A stretch of 64,000 nt of DNA from Phycisphaerales bacterium (GCA_020639095.1 JACKHH010000003.1:119046-183045); one strand, 5' to 3'; numbered from the stretch's first letter, positions 34,489 to 44,580 are shown. Notes: a model not told the origin generated them from the letters alone. Made by a program: numbers and translations.

Positions 34489-36078
34489 ATGGACCGGCAA
34501 ACGCGCCCGTCGAAACTTGGTCGCAGCGTTCATATCACGATCAGCGCCTCATTGATTCCCGGTGCTCACGTCATCGGTAGCACGACCGACTTGGCGCAGA
34601 CCGACAAGTTGATGTGCGCATTTGACGGCCCCGATGACTTGGCTGCGTGGGATTTGCAAGCTACCGGCGAAGCCGAATAGCGGATGCCCAAGCCGCGCAT
34701 CGAAGACGGGAAACTGTATCTGCTCGAATCGTGGTGGCGGTCGACGGCGGCGGCTGCGGCGCCGGTGTCGACGAATGGTCTCGCGCGACGCGTCGAGTTG
34801 GAATGAACGCTGATGATGAACACCGGGACCGAGGGGATGGGGTTTGCCGGGGTCGACGTTGCAAAGTACGCGAGCAATCCGTCGATACCGCCACCCCTCA
34901 CCGCCGGCGACGCGCTGGGGCCCGACCACCGGACATTCGTGGCGCGAACGCGACTGGAAGAACCCTGGATCATCGACTTCGACGAGGTGGACGGCGTTCC
35001 GGATTTCGTCGAACTTGAGGGGAGAACGAGTTGAATTTACCACGTCGCAATCTCACACGACGGAAGCCTGATCGCGGCGTTCCCACCCGGTGAACCGGAT
35101 ATCCTCCTCTGGGAAACGGCGACCGGACGGCTGCTGGCGCGCATCAAGCGCGCGGAAGGTGACACCGGCGAATATCTGGCCTTGTGGAACAGCATGCACG
35201 ATGCCTACCTGGTGTTCTCGAAGAACGATGACGCGCTGTTCACCACCGACCAAGTGGGCACGCAGGTCATTTCCGTACGCGTCGATCTCACCACCGGCAA
35301 GGTGAGCCAGCGTCCCGTCGAACTCGAGGAAGCGCACCGCGTCGGATTCGAAGCATCGGGCGACGCAAGGCTCAGCCAAACCACCTGCCTGTTGAACCGG
35401 CATCCTTCCACCCAGGAGTCTGGTCGGCGGATCCTGCTTTCGCCGAATGGCAGGAAACCAGCCACACTGGATCCCGACGGGACGGTACGGTGCGTTGGCC
35501 CTTGCGTCGCCGGTCGCCCCGTGTCGTTGGGCGGCGCGGATGGCGTGCGCATTGTCAACCCGGACACCGGTGTCGAGGATCAACAGGTGCGTTCGCTGCC
35601 CGGCGTCCTCGTTCACGCGCTGGCCTATTCGCCGATTGGCCGCCTGTTCGCCGCCGGCACCAACGATGGACGCGTCTTTCTGCTCGACACGCAATTCCAT
35701 GAGATTGGCTTCGAGTTTCAGGCGCACCCGCCCGGTCGAGATTTCGTGGGGCGCCAACCCGATTACCCGCAGTACCAATACATCCGCGATGTCCGCTGGA
35801 GTCCCGACGGGACAATGCTGATCACCGCGTCCGGCGACGGCACCGTGTGCGTCTGGGATGCTCGCCGGCTTGCCGAACGACGCCGACAACGCGAGTCTCA
35901 CGTCAAGCGGACAGCGGCCATGCGCGAATCTTCAGCGACGCACGCGACTTCGGAAATCCTCCATGACCCGTCGATGCCAGCTGAGGATCGCTCAGCCGCC
36001 AGGATTGTGGCGATCGAATCGTGGAGCGCCACGGCGAGGTCCAGCGAGTTGTGGCGGAGTGCTCAGCAAGACAACTGA
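34489..36078 (+). pseudogene. WD40-like protein gene interrupted by three in-frame stops
   Basis: The frame begins at ATG 34489 right after a strong GGAGGAGG site and stays in one phase to the stop at 36078 (about 529 codons), but is broken by TAG at 34678, TGA at 34804 and TGA at 35032. Coding character continues across the stops: IYHVAISHDGSLIAAFPPGE directly follows the third one. The last part is clearly beta-propeller (VRWSPDGTMLITASGDGTVC followed by VWDARR, and LFAAGTNDGRVFLLD). The third stop would leave an open part from about 35,035 on with no good start. A recently inactivated gene is the best reading; sequencing errors are possible. Confidence 0.6.
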
Positions 36079-36353
36079 CGAGCACAACGGCTTCGCAATC
36101 GAGTCGCAGCCGGTGAGATCCGGGTCCCGATCAGGTCCCGGACTCGACTTGCTCGCAGAGCGGTTCGCGCTTCCGCAGGGAGGGTGAGTGCGCCGAAACA
36201 ACCCGTGGCCAGAATTCTCGGGAGGCAGGGACGGGAATTGCTCTTCAAGTGGGTGGCAGCAATATCATGAACCGCATCGCCAGGATTCGGTTTTCACCCG
36301 TTACCTGATCGGCGCATTGCACAGCACAGCAAGAATGCCTGGCTTTGATCACC

Positions 36354-36469
36354 GCGGCCGCAACTCAGTTGGCGGAGCAGCGGTCTTGCAATGGAGAATC
36401 GAAGCGCCTGGCACTATCGAAAACGCGGCATCCGAAGGCGCACTTTCCCTTCTGTTTTCCCTTGGGAAA
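36354..36469 (+). repeat. tRNA-Thr 5'-half element, copy 2 (most diverged)
   Basis: It aligns over its full length with the other three copies. The tRNA part is degraded (GCGGCCGCAACTCAGTTGGC then GGAGCAGCGG) and the loop reads TCTTGCAA. The 3' blocks CCTGGCACTATCGAAAACGC and TTTCCCTTCTG-TTTTCCCTTGGGAAA are well kept. Confidence 0.75.
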
Positions 36470-37261
36470 TTACGTGTCGCGTATCGCTTCAATCGCCCGC
36501 CATTTTCGGAAATTGACGATCGCGCCCGGCGGCGGCATGGTCTCCATTTGCGTTGCGCGGGAAGAAGGAATCGAATCTGCCAACAACAGCCCTGACGGCA
36601 ACACGAACGCCGATATTGCGGTAGTCAATGTCCGAATAGATGTCACCCCTCAAGCGGAACGCTTCGTTCATTTGATCAGGGACTCTTTTGAGGCGAGGAT
36701 CCTGTTTTCCGACTGCTCGACATTATCATCGTTCCCAGCGATCATCACGATCCTCTCATTCCACTGTTTTCGATACTGTGGTACCAAGCGACAAACTTGT
36801 GGCACCACTCAGTTGCCACGTCGTGGCGACCCGCCAAGCGTGGCGCCTCTCCGGTCGCGACAGTCGATTTGTGCCACATAATTGTCTCTTGCAACGCATC
36901 CAGGACACCTTGTATAATTGTGTCGTTGTCGACATTGGCGTCGTGGGGATGGCGGCAACGTTTTTCGGGGGGAGATTCGGAGAGAGCCGGCAGCGTAGCT
37001 GTCGGCTTTGGACGTTTTACGGGCCCCTGCGGCAGCAGAGCATCGTGGACAAATCGCTGCGCGGGTCCTGACAAACGGGCCGGTGCGAACTCCGTTTCTG
37101 AGAACGCATATCCATTGCGGCCAAGCATTGGTTGTCGGGCAGTTTGGTCACAACAGCGTCGAACACAAGGTGAATCGAGCATTTGCGCGCGAGAGCGCGT
37201 GCATGCGCGCCCGGCGCGCGCGATGCACGTGACGAATACGCAGCAAATGGGGAGGCCATCC
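36470..37261. other. Long leader region before the RTX gene, no separate gene seen
   Basis: This 792-bp stretch holds a candidate promoter (36889-36918) and no reading frame I believe, although the frame of the downstream gene happens to stay open back to 36797 without a ribosome site. The 5' untranslated leader from the candidate promoter would be about 330 bases. Confidence 0.5.
36889..36918 (+). promoter_or_regulatory. Candidate sigma-70 promoter of the RTX gene
   Basis: TATAAT at 36913-36918 is a perfect -10 box. TTGCAA at 36889-36894 matches four of six -35 bases at an 18-bp spacing. It points to the gene at 37262. Confidence 0.5.
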
Positions 37262-40200
37262 ATGTCGAAGCACACGCAGGCATTGATCGCGATCGTTGCC
37301 GCGGCGTTAACCGTTTCCTCGGAAGTTGCACACGCGACGCCCGGTTCGCTTCAGGGCAACCCGTCGGGCGGCGCCGGCACGCGCAGCGTCATCCCGGTCG
37401 ACGGAACCTGGATCGTGCTCGATGAGTTGATGACCGAGGGCAGTTTCTTCGCCCCGGTTTTCTCGTACACATCGAGCGACCCCGTGCAGATCGACGTCAC
37501 TGATCTGTTTGTGGTGTCCGATCAGATCGAGGTGTACCTGGACGGTGGTCTGCTCGGTACGACACCGCTGATGCCGGACTGGTCGTCGCTGTTTCCCGCG
37601 GTCGGGCCGCTGGACGATGCGCCGTACACGGACGATCCCGACGTGGCGTGGACCCGTCCCGAGTTCAGCAAGCAATCGTTCGCGCTGCCCACCGGCACGC
37701 ACTTGCTCACCTTCCGCGACATTCACATTCCGCTCGATGAAGACAGCAATCCGTTTTCGGATGGCACCGTTGCGTTTCGGCTTGTTCCGGAGCCCGCGAC
37801 CGCAATGCTGCTGATGCTCGCCGGATCGGTGGTGATTCGGCGGCGACCAGGCGCAACCCAACGTGCCCGGGAATGCGCGGGCATGGCGCGTATTATCGCA
37901 CCGGCTGCGGTATTGCTGCTGGCCGCGGTCGCGCCGGCACTGGCGACGCCGTGTGGATCATTGCAGGCGGATGTGATTAGCGGTGTGCTCGAAATCCAGG
38001 GCACTGCCGGTGCGGACAGCATTCGCGTGGCGATCAGCGCGAGTGATCCCGACGTGGTCGAGATCTTTGAACCCGCGACATCCGGCACGCCTGGGTGCAG
38101 TTTCGATACAAACGTCACGCCGTTTGACACGATTCGCGTCACCGCGGACGACGACGATGACCTGGTGGTGTTCGACGACTCGAATGGTATTCTTGCGGAC
38201 TCGTGGGTCATCGAGATCGACGGCGGCGACGGCGAGGACATCGTTCTCGCAGGCATCGATCTGAGCGTGGTCACGCTCAGCAACGCGTTGTCGATGATCG
38301 ACACGTTGCAGGAGGCGCGTGATCTTATCGATCGGGTTGTTGCGCTGCTCGATGCGTCGACGACCGGGTGCGCAACTGTTCCCTGCCTCGTCGAGAATAC
38401 CGCCAACGTCCTCGAGAGCACCGGCAATGATCTGGTGCTGCCCACGGCTAATTATGTGCGGGACATTGAAAGCGAACTCGTGCAACCGTCAGCGGCTGCC
38501 GTGCTCGAAGCGCACGATCGCATCGCGAACTACCTGCAAACGTTCATGGCCGGCGACGTTCAGGCGATCACGACGAATGCACTCAGTCTCTCCGCCAACG
38601 TCGAAGTCATGGTGGATGAATTCGATCTGCTGTTGCCCGTGGGGCAGGACCTGCTGAGCAGAGCGGAGACACTGTACGCGCATGCTGCCAGCATGGGATT
38701 GAACGCCCAGAATGGCGACGCGGTAACTTTGTTGAAGCAAACGGTTGAGAGTCACGTCAACGCGATCGTCGAGTTCGCCGACCTCTGTCCCGAAGATCCC
38801 GAACCCACGGAAACCGAATTCAATGAAGACTTGCAGGATCCCAGTGGTTTGCCGGCGCTCTGCGCGGAAGTCGAGCGGCGCGTCGAGGCGCTGGAGTTAA
38901 TCACATCCAACGCGGAAGCCAGCATCAACAGCGTGGAGGCGGAAGGCGACGGATTCGAAGCCGATGGCGACGCGCTCGAAATCAGCGCCGACGCGATTGG
39001 CGACGACGAAAATCCGAGTTCGACCGCGGCGCAGATCATGGCCCAGGGCGACCAACTCGTAATCGATGGCGACAACCTCAGCGCCACCGCCGATGCGATC
39101 AATGCCGATTGGGAGCAATGGGTCGGACAAGTCGAAGCCGATCTCGAAGGTCGCGGCGCGCTCATGGATGCGCGCGGGCAAACTGAAGTTCTCGGCGCCG
39201 CGAACACGTTGGAAGCGTTGGCGCAGAGCGCTATCGAAACGCCAGCTGACGCGCTGCGCGCCGAAGCGGATCAGATCATAGCTGATCTTGACGCGCTGAT
39301 GATCGTCGCAAGCCCGCTGCTGCGCGACGATCTCGCACGCGCTGCCGGTGGTGGTGGCGGCAGCTGTCCGACGACAACGACCAATACGATTACCGGCGGA
39401 CCGGGCAATGACGCGCTGATCGGCTCGACCGCAAGCGACCTGATTCAGGGCGGTGCCGGCAATGACCTGATCGTGGGCGCCGGTGGCGCGGACCGTTTGC
39501 TGGGTGACGACGGAAACGACCTCATCTTTGGCGGCGGTGGCGCGGACGACATTCACGGTGGCGACAAGATTGACTTCCTCGTGGGCAACAAGGGCAACGA
39601 CTGCATCTTCGGCGGTGGTGGTCAGGTGTTGTCGCAAGGTCCCTTCTCCATTGCGATGGGTGACATTTTCGTCGGCGTCGACGGCGACGACCTGATCGCC
39701 AACGGCGAGAGCGAAGATGACTCGTTGTCGGAGATCGATGTGGTCTTTGGCGGCGCGGGTGATGACACGGTGCGCGTGAGCAACGGTGGAAATCTCACCG
39801 TGGGTTCCTTCTCCTTCCAGTTCGGCAACCTCGTTTTCGGAAACGACGGAAACGACGACATCGCAACGAGCAACGGCGTCGACGTGATTTTTGGCGGCGC
39901 GGACGATGACACAATCGTGACCGGACAGGGTACGCAGCTCACCATCGGCAGCAATGGTTTCCGCCTGGCGCTGGGCGATTTGATCTTCGGCGGCGATGGG
40001 AACGACGCGATCGACAGCGACGATCCCGCGGGCGACCGGAGCGACGACGATATCGACGTGGTTTTCGGCGGCGCGGGCGATGACGACATCCACGGGTTCA
40101 ACGGCGGGTTACTGAGCATCGGCGATCCGAGTGATCCGGCCTTTGAACTGGACTTGGGAAATCTCATTTTCGGCGGCGATGACGCCGACACGATCATCAC

Positions 40201-43200
40201 GAGCAACGGGATCGATGTGATTTTCTGCGGCGACGGCGACGACGTTACCACGACCGGCATGGGCTCGGTCCTGACCATCGGCAGCAACGGTTTCCAGTTG
40301 GCACTGGGCGACTTGATCTTCGGCGGCGACGGGAACGACACGATCGACAGCGACGATCCCGACGGTGAGCGCGCGGACGATGACATCGACGTCGTGTTCG
40401 GCGGCGCGGGCGACGACACGATCAACGCGTACGATGGCGGGCTGCTGGTGATCGGTGACCTAAGCGATCCCGATTTCCAATTGAAGCTTGGCAATGTCGT
40501 CTTCGGCGGCGATGACAACGACGCAATTGTCACGTCGAACGGGATCGATGTGATCTTCGCTGGCGACGGTGACGACACGGTGGCTGCGGGAGAGGGCGAC
40601 ATCCTCGACATCGACACCAACTTCTCCATTGATCTTGGCGACCTGATTTTCGGGCAGGATGGCAGCGACACGCTGCACGGGGATACCCCGGATCCGCCAT
40701 CCGGTGACGAGGACGATGGTATCGACGTGATCTTCGGCGGTTCGGGCGATGACAACGTCTACGGCGGGACCGGCGGCAAGATCGAACTGCCCAATCAGAA
40801 CTTCTGCCTGCAATTCGGCAACCTGCTCTTCGGCGGACCGGACAATGACACCCTGCGTGGTGACTATCTCAATTGGGATACGAACGGTAGGGAGGGTGGT
40901 ATCGATTTGATCTTCGGCGCGGGCGGTGACGACACCATCGAGGGCAGTGAGGGCTCGCTGATCATCGTTGGGAAAATCACGACCGGGCAGGCTGTCATCA
41001 TCGCGTTCGGCAACCTGCTGTTCGGTGGCCCAGGCAATGACACCATCCGCGGAGCCGATGAAGCCGACATCTGTACTGGCGTCAGCACCGACCTGGATAA
41101 CCTGCTCAACAGTCTGAATGTCGGCAGTCTCGGAGGGGCAGCCGATTTGATCTTCGCGGGCGCGGGCGATGACTCGGTCGAAGCCTACGACGGTATTGAC
41201 TTTGTGTTTGGCAGCGACGGCGACGACACGCTTGATGCGGAAAACGGCGGCATCCTCATCGTGCCAATCAGCGGCGTGCCCACGCCCATCGCGTTTGGCA
41301 ATCTCATGTTCGGCGGGCATGGTGAGGACGTCATCTCAAGCCTGGGGCGTTTGCTGTTGCCCACGGTTCCGCCGATGGAAATCGATCTGCTCTTCGGCGG
41401 TCCGTGTGATGACATCATCTCCGCCAGCAACGGATTCAATCTCGTCTTCGGCAACAAAGCCGATGACACCATCTCCGCTGGTGATGGCATCAACCTGCTC
41501 TTTGGCAACGGTGGCGAAGACAGCATCGCAGCCGGCAGCGGTTTGAACCTCGCGTTCGGCAACCGTGACGACGACGTCATTACCGCGAAGGATGGGGTGA
41601 ACGTGCTGTTCGGCAATCGCGGTGACGACAGCATCACGGCTGGTGATGGCCTCAACATCGCATTCGGCAACAAGGGCAATGATTCCGTGCAGTCGGGCAA
41701 CGGCGTGGGGATTCTCTTTGGGAACTCCGGAAACGACGACGTGATCGGCGGCGATGGTTTGACGTTGGCCTTCGGCAACCGCGGCAATGACTACGTTCGC
41801 GGTGGCGACGGGTTGTGCGTGCTGTTTGGCAATGCCGGTAACGACGACGTCGCCGGTGGAAACGGGTTGTGCGTCGCATTCGGCAATGCCAACCACGACC
41901 TGGTGGCTGCGGGTTCGGGCTTGGCCGTACTGTTCGGCAACAGCGGAGAGGATCGCGTCACGTCGAGCACGGGGCTGAGCGTGCTCTTTGGTAACCGCGA
42001 CAACGACATCCTGGTGGCTGGTGGCGGCGGACTGTTTGTCGCCTTTGGCAACCGGGACAGCGACGTGCTCGTTGGCGGGCCCAATTTGAATCTCATGTTT
42101 GGTAATCGTGGCAATGACCAGTTCTTCGGGTCGGGTACCAATATTGAATTCGGCAACCGTGACAATGATATCATGCGCGGTGGCGGCGGCGTTGATTTCC
42201 TGTTTGGCAATCGCGGCGCGGATACGATTTCGGGCGGCGGCGCCAAGGACTTCATTTTCGGCAATCGCGACAACGACAGTTTGGTCACGGACGGCGGCAA
42301 GGATTTCGCGTTCGGCAATCGTGGTGACGACGTGGTGCGCAGTGGTGGCGACGGCAGCGAGAAGGATTATCTTTTCGGCAACCGCGGCAACGACGCGCTC
42401 TACGGGTGCAGCAATTCCGACAAGCTCTTTGGCGGAAGAGGCAGCGACAGCAAGGACCGTAACGATTGCAACGGCCTGTCGCTTTCGCCGCCGTCGCGCG
42501 GGGAAGTGCGCGGGACCGTACTTATCGACGTGGATGGCGATGGTATCGGTGATGTTCCGCACGTCGGTGTGACGGTGAGCGCCGGTGCATACAACGCAGT
42601 CACCGATGCGGATGGCAATTACCGAATCGCCGGGATCGCGATCGGCGGATACACCGTTTCGCAGGCTGTTCCCTCGGGCTACAACCAGATTTCCGCACCT
42701 GCGACCTATTCGGTAACGGTCGGTTCCATGGGCATCGATCTGTTCCAGGATCGTGACTTTGTCAATCGCGAAGTACCGACGTGCTCGGTAACGCCCGATG
42801 GTTGGGGCTGTCGCGAGGCGCCGTGTACGGATCAGCCGTCGGAGATTCAGTGCGTGCCAGTCGCCATGCGTTCGGTCATGCGTTGCCCGGACACCGGCGA
42901 AATCTGCGATGCCGAACACGAATGCCCGTGCAGCGAATGCGTCGATTCGTGGGCGGTGGATGCGTGTGATTGCATCAATCCCAACACCGAGTGCTACGTT
43001 TCATTCGACGCGGCAGCCGAACCCCAGTGCTTTTCGCAGTGCGTAGACAACATGGTGGCATACCCTTGTGATCTGACGGTTGACGGAGATCTCAGCTACT
43101 GTGATTGTCCGGTGGCGCCACCGTGCGCGACGGACATCGCGGCCTTCACCTTCTCCGGTGAGATCACGTCCACGTTCAGCAGTGATCCCATTCCGTTCCC

Positions 43201-43873
43201 CTGGGACAACGTGCAAGTTGGTGACTTCTGGACGGTGACCTACAAGTTCGTTCGCACCGGCGTCGATCAGAACGGGAGCGTCTCAGTTGGTGACTATCCG
43301 GTCGTTGTGTCGTACACGCTCCAGATTGGTGCAGCCGGTACCGGTGAACCGGTGGCACCACCGGCGACGCTCCTACAGAACCTGAGCAATCCGGGTAGCG
43401 GCGACGTTTACAATGTCACGATTCCGGTGTCGACTGGCGGGCCTCCGAATCCGGAGTTGAAGCTGCTCTTCGAAGATGCGACGGGGACATCATGGGATCT
43501 CGCGGGCCTTGCGCCGCGCGACGGTTTGCCGCTCTGCGGAGATATCGAGCTCGATCGCTTCGGGATTCGCATCATGCGTTTCGGCGCGAATTTGCCGGGC
43601 TTCAGTTGGCAGCTTCGCGGATCCATCACGAGTCATGAATGTACGAACTGCGACGAGGGCATGCTGCGTGCGCCGGCGGACCTTGATGCGGACGGCTTCG
43701 TGAGCCAACGGGACATGGCGATTTTCGCAAACTGCCTGGCGGGTCCCGATGCGAACATGACGTTCCCATCCAGTTGCAGCCTGTCCGAATTCACGGACGC
43801 GGACCTCGACGGTGATGCCGACGTGGATTTGATCGACTTCGCCACGTTCCAGAAGGAGTTTGCCAACCCGTAG
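37262..43873 (+). CDS. Giant RTX-repeat secreted protein fused in frame to an N-terminal PEP-CTERM protein
   Basis: 2203 residues from ATG 37262, with GGGGAGG six bases upstream. Residues 1-207 are a complete PEP-CTERM protein: a signal peptide (LIAIVAAALTVSSEVAHA), a short beta-rich body and the sorting signal VPEPATAMLLMLAGSVVIRR. With no stop it continues into MARIIAPAAVLLLAAVAPAL (ATG 37883), a second signal peptide. Next come an acidic helical region (about 300-690), a Gly/Asp RTX-like repeat region (about 708-1735) with FGGAGDDTI and FGNRGNDxV units, an SdrD/Cna-B-like domain (about 1745-1825), a Cys-rich stretch and a dockerin-like end (DLDGDADVDLIDFATF). Calcium binding and an outer-surface location are inferred from the repeats. 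It may be two genes whose separating stop was lost. Confidence 0.85.
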   Translation: MSKHTQALIAIVAAALTVSSEVAHATPGSLQGNPSGGAGTRSVIPVDGTWIVLDELMTEGSFFAPVFSYTSSDPVQIDVTDLFVVSDQIEVYLDGGLLGTTPLMPDWSSLFPAVGPLDDAPYTDDPDVAWTRPEFSKQSFALPTGTHLLTFRDIHIPLDEDSNPFSDGTVAFRLVPEPATAMLLMLAGSVVIRRRPGATQRARECAGMARIIAPAAVLLLAAVAPALATPCGSLQADVISGVLEIQGTAGADSIRVAISASDPDVVEIFEPATSGTPGCSFDTNVTPFDTIRVTADDDDDLVVFDDSNGILADSWVIEIDGGDGEDIVLAGIDLSVVTLSNALSMIDTLQEARDLIDRVVALLDASTTGCATVPCLVENTANVLESTGNDLVLPTANYVRDIESELVQPSAAAVLEAHDRIANYLQTFMAGDVQAITTNALSLSANVEVMVDEFDLLLPVGQDLLSRAETLYAHAASMGLNAQNGDAVTLLKQTVESHVNAIVEFADLCPEDPEPTETEFNEDLQDPSGLPALCAEVERRVEALELITSNAEASINSVEAEGDGFEADGDALEISADAIGDDENPSSTAAQIMAQGDQLVIDGDNLSATADAINADWEQWVGQVEADLEGRGALMDARGQTEVLGAANTLEALAQSAIETPADALRAEADQIIADLDALMIVASPLLRDDLARAAGGGGGSCPTTTTNTITGGPGNDALIGSTASDLIQGGAGNDLIVGAGGADRLLGDDGNDLIFGGGGADDIHGGDKIDFLVGNKGNDCIFGGGGQVLSQGPFSIAMGDIFVGVDGDDLIANGESEDDSLSEIDVVFGGAGDDTVRVSNGGNLTVGSFSFQFGNLVFGNDGNDDIATSNGVDVIFGGADDDTIVTGQGTQLTIGSNGFRLALGDLIFGGDGNDAIDSDDPAGDRSDDDIDVVFGGAGDDDIHGFNGGLLSIGDPSDPAFELDLGNLIFGGDDADTIITSNGIDVIFCGDGDDVTTTGMGSVLTIGSNGFQLALGDLIFGGDGNDTIDSDDPDGERADDDIDVVFGGAGDDTINAYDGGLLVIGDLSDPDFQLKLGNVVFGGDDNDAIVTSNGIDVIFAGDGDDTVAAGEGDILDIDTNFSIDLGDLIFGQDGSDTLHGDTPDPPSGDEDDGIDVIFGGSGDDNVYGGTGGKIELPNQNFCLQFGNLLFGGPDNDTLRGDYLNWDTNGREGGIDLIFGAGGDDTIEGSEGSLIIVGKITTGQAVIIAFGNLLFGGPGNDTIRGADEADICTGVSTDLDNLLNSLNVGSLGGAADLIFAGAGDDSVEAYDGIDFVFGSDGDDTLDAENGGILIVPISGVPTPIAFGNLMFGGHGEDVISSLGRLLLPTVPPMEIDLLFGGPCDDIISASNGFNLVFGNKADDTISAGDGINLLFGNGGEDSIAAGSGLNLAFGNRDDDVITAKDGVNVLFGNRGDDSITAGDGLNIAFGNKGNDSVQSGNGVGILFGNSGNDDVIGGDGLTLAFGNRGNDYVRGGDGLCVLFGNAGNDDVAGGNGLCVAFGNANHDLVAAGSGLAVLFGNSGEDRVTSSTGLSVLFGNRDNDILVAGGGGLFVAFGNRDSDVLVGGPNLNLMFGNRGNDQFFGSGTNIEFGNRDNDIMRGGGGVDFLFGNRGADTISGGGAKDFIFGNRDNDSLVTDGGKDFAFGNRGDDVVRSGGDGSEKDYLFGNRGNDALYGCSNSDKLFGGRGSDSKDRNDCNGLSLSPPSRGEVRGTVLIDVDGDGIGDVPHVGVTVSAGAYNAVTDADGNYRIAGIAIGGYTVSQAVPSGYNQISAPATYSVTVGSMGIDLFQDRDFVNREVPTCSVTPDGWGCREAPCTDQPSEIQCVPVAMRSVMRCPDTGEICDAEHECPCSECVDSWAVDACDCINPNTECYVSFDAAAEPQCFSQCVDNMVAYPCDLTVDGDLSYCDCPVAPPCATDIAAFTFSGEITSTFSSDPIPFPWDNVQVGDFWTVTYKFVRTGVDQNGSVSVGDYPVVVSYTLQIGAAGTGEPVAPPATLLQNLSNPGSGDVYNVTIPVSTGGPPNPELKLLFEDATGTSWDLAGLAPRDGLPLCGDIELDRFGIRIMRFGANLPGFSWQLRGSITSHECTNCDEGMLRAPADLDADGFVSQRDMAIFANCLAGPDANMTFPSSCSLSEFTDADLDGDADVDLIDFATFQKEFANP
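39941..40606 (+). repeat. Two 333-bp tandem units inside the RTX gene
   Basis: The unit starting at ACCATCGGCAGCAATGGTTT (39941) recurs at 40274 with only scattered third-base and conservative changes. It encodes 111 residues, including GDLIFGGDGND and DDDIDVVFGGAGDD. More diverged units flank it on both sides. Confidence 0.8.
41441..42421 (+). repeat. About eighteen 18-residue FGN repeats inside the RTX gene
   Basis: The encoded unit is VLFGNRGNDDVxxGDGLC with period 18 and small indels in three copies. F-G-N is nearly invariant, as is an Asp four positions after the Asn. The second half carries G-x-G without the calcium-binding Asp of a normal RTX nonamer. Confidence 0.8.
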
Positions 43874-44462
43874 CCGATAGCCGTTGCACGCAACGGCGAT
43901 TCCGAGTCGGCGTACCCGTGACGTGGTCGCCTGATTCCGTTCCGGGTAGAGCGTGGTGAGCTCTTGGCTCCTGGACCATGGCTGGACGGAGGTTAAACGA
44001 TTGCCTCAAGTTCCGCCCGCGCCTCGTCGTGGGTCTGCGCCGCGATCAGCAGCAGATTACCTGCCACTTCGCCGATCCGGCGTTTTTCCGCCTCGGGGCG
44101 CGGGCTTTCGGCAAGGTACTTGATGATGGCCCGCGTCCCATCAACGCCGCAGAGTTCCTCGGTCGCCCGAGCCCGGCGGCGCGCGACCAACCATTGCGGA
44201 GCCGCGGGTAGACCTTGCGGCAGTGTACCTTCCCATTGCTGCCTACCTTAATTGTGATAGACTTACGTCCGTCGTGAGCATCAGTCTGGACGGCGCCATG
44301 GGCACTTGCCGGCAGAAAATGTCACTCGTTGGGGCGGGCCACTGCTCGACCACTGAATTGTCGCCGGCTATTTCCCTCCTTTTTTCCCTTTCGTCAACAC
44401 CGACGAAGTGGCGAAAACGGGCAATTCCGTAAGATGCTTATTGGCTATGAGTCAAATTCGTC
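43874..44462. other. 589-bp intergenic space with a possible gene remnant
   Basis: Between the RTX gene and the third tRNA-half element there is one short coding-like fragment on the minus strand (listed separately). A pyrimidine stretch TTTCCCTCCTTTTTTCCCTT at 44371-44390 resembles the 3' block of the tRNA-half family and may be a broken copy. Confidence 0.45.
43993..44190 (-). pseudogene. Short coding-like fragment, possible gene remnant
   Basis: 65 codons from TTG 44190. The frame runs on upstream for about 20 codons to a TAA with no good start. The sequence (ELCGVDGTRAIIKYLAESPR, then GEVAGNLLLIAAQTHDEARA) is protein-like, with amphipathic helices and ordinary codon use. No ribosome-binding site or family is recognised. 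It may be the C-terminal remnant of a lost gene. Confidence 0.3.
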
Positions 44463-44580
44463 GCCGCCGTAGCTCAATTGGCAGAGCAGCGGTTTTGTAA
44501 TCAAGAATCGACGAGCCTGGCGCTATCGAAATCGCGATAAACGAAGGCGCATTTTCCCTCACTGTTTTCCCTTGGGAAAA
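44463..44580 (+). repeat. tRNA-Thr(UGU) 5'-half element, copy 3
   Basis: Cloverleaf positions 1-38 are complete: acceptor strand 44463-44469, D-arm 44472-44487 with GCTC/GAGC, GCGGT at 44489-44493, and loop TTTGTAA at 44494-44500 with anticodon TGT. From 44501 on the sequence is not tRNA. The 3' blocks GCCTGGCGCTATCGAAATCG, GCGCATTTTCCCTC and GTTTTCCCTTGGGAAAA are intact. Confidence 0.9.

Noticed and set aside
34678..35034. Recoded stops (selenocysteine or readthrough) in the WD40-like frame
   Set aside because: Both TAG and TGA occur and no downstream structured element was seen. Other genes in the window use TGA and TAG as normal stops, so a decayed gene is simpler.
35053..35901. A 282-codon minus-strand frame opposite the WD40-like pseudogene
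   Set aside because: The plus strand has clear WD40 motifs (SPDGTMLITASGDGTVCVWD), while the reverse frame has none.
36797..37261. A longer N-terminus for the RTX gene starting at 36797
   Set aside because: The strong GGGGAGG site and a proper signal peptide place the start at 37262. The upstream 155 codons are Arg/Cys/Ser-rich with no signal and contain the candidate promoter.
41336..42919. A 527-codon minus-strand open frame opposite the RTX repeats
   Set aside because: It mirrors the repeat structure of the coding strand (VxRxAxxxVA-type periodicity) and has no start signal.
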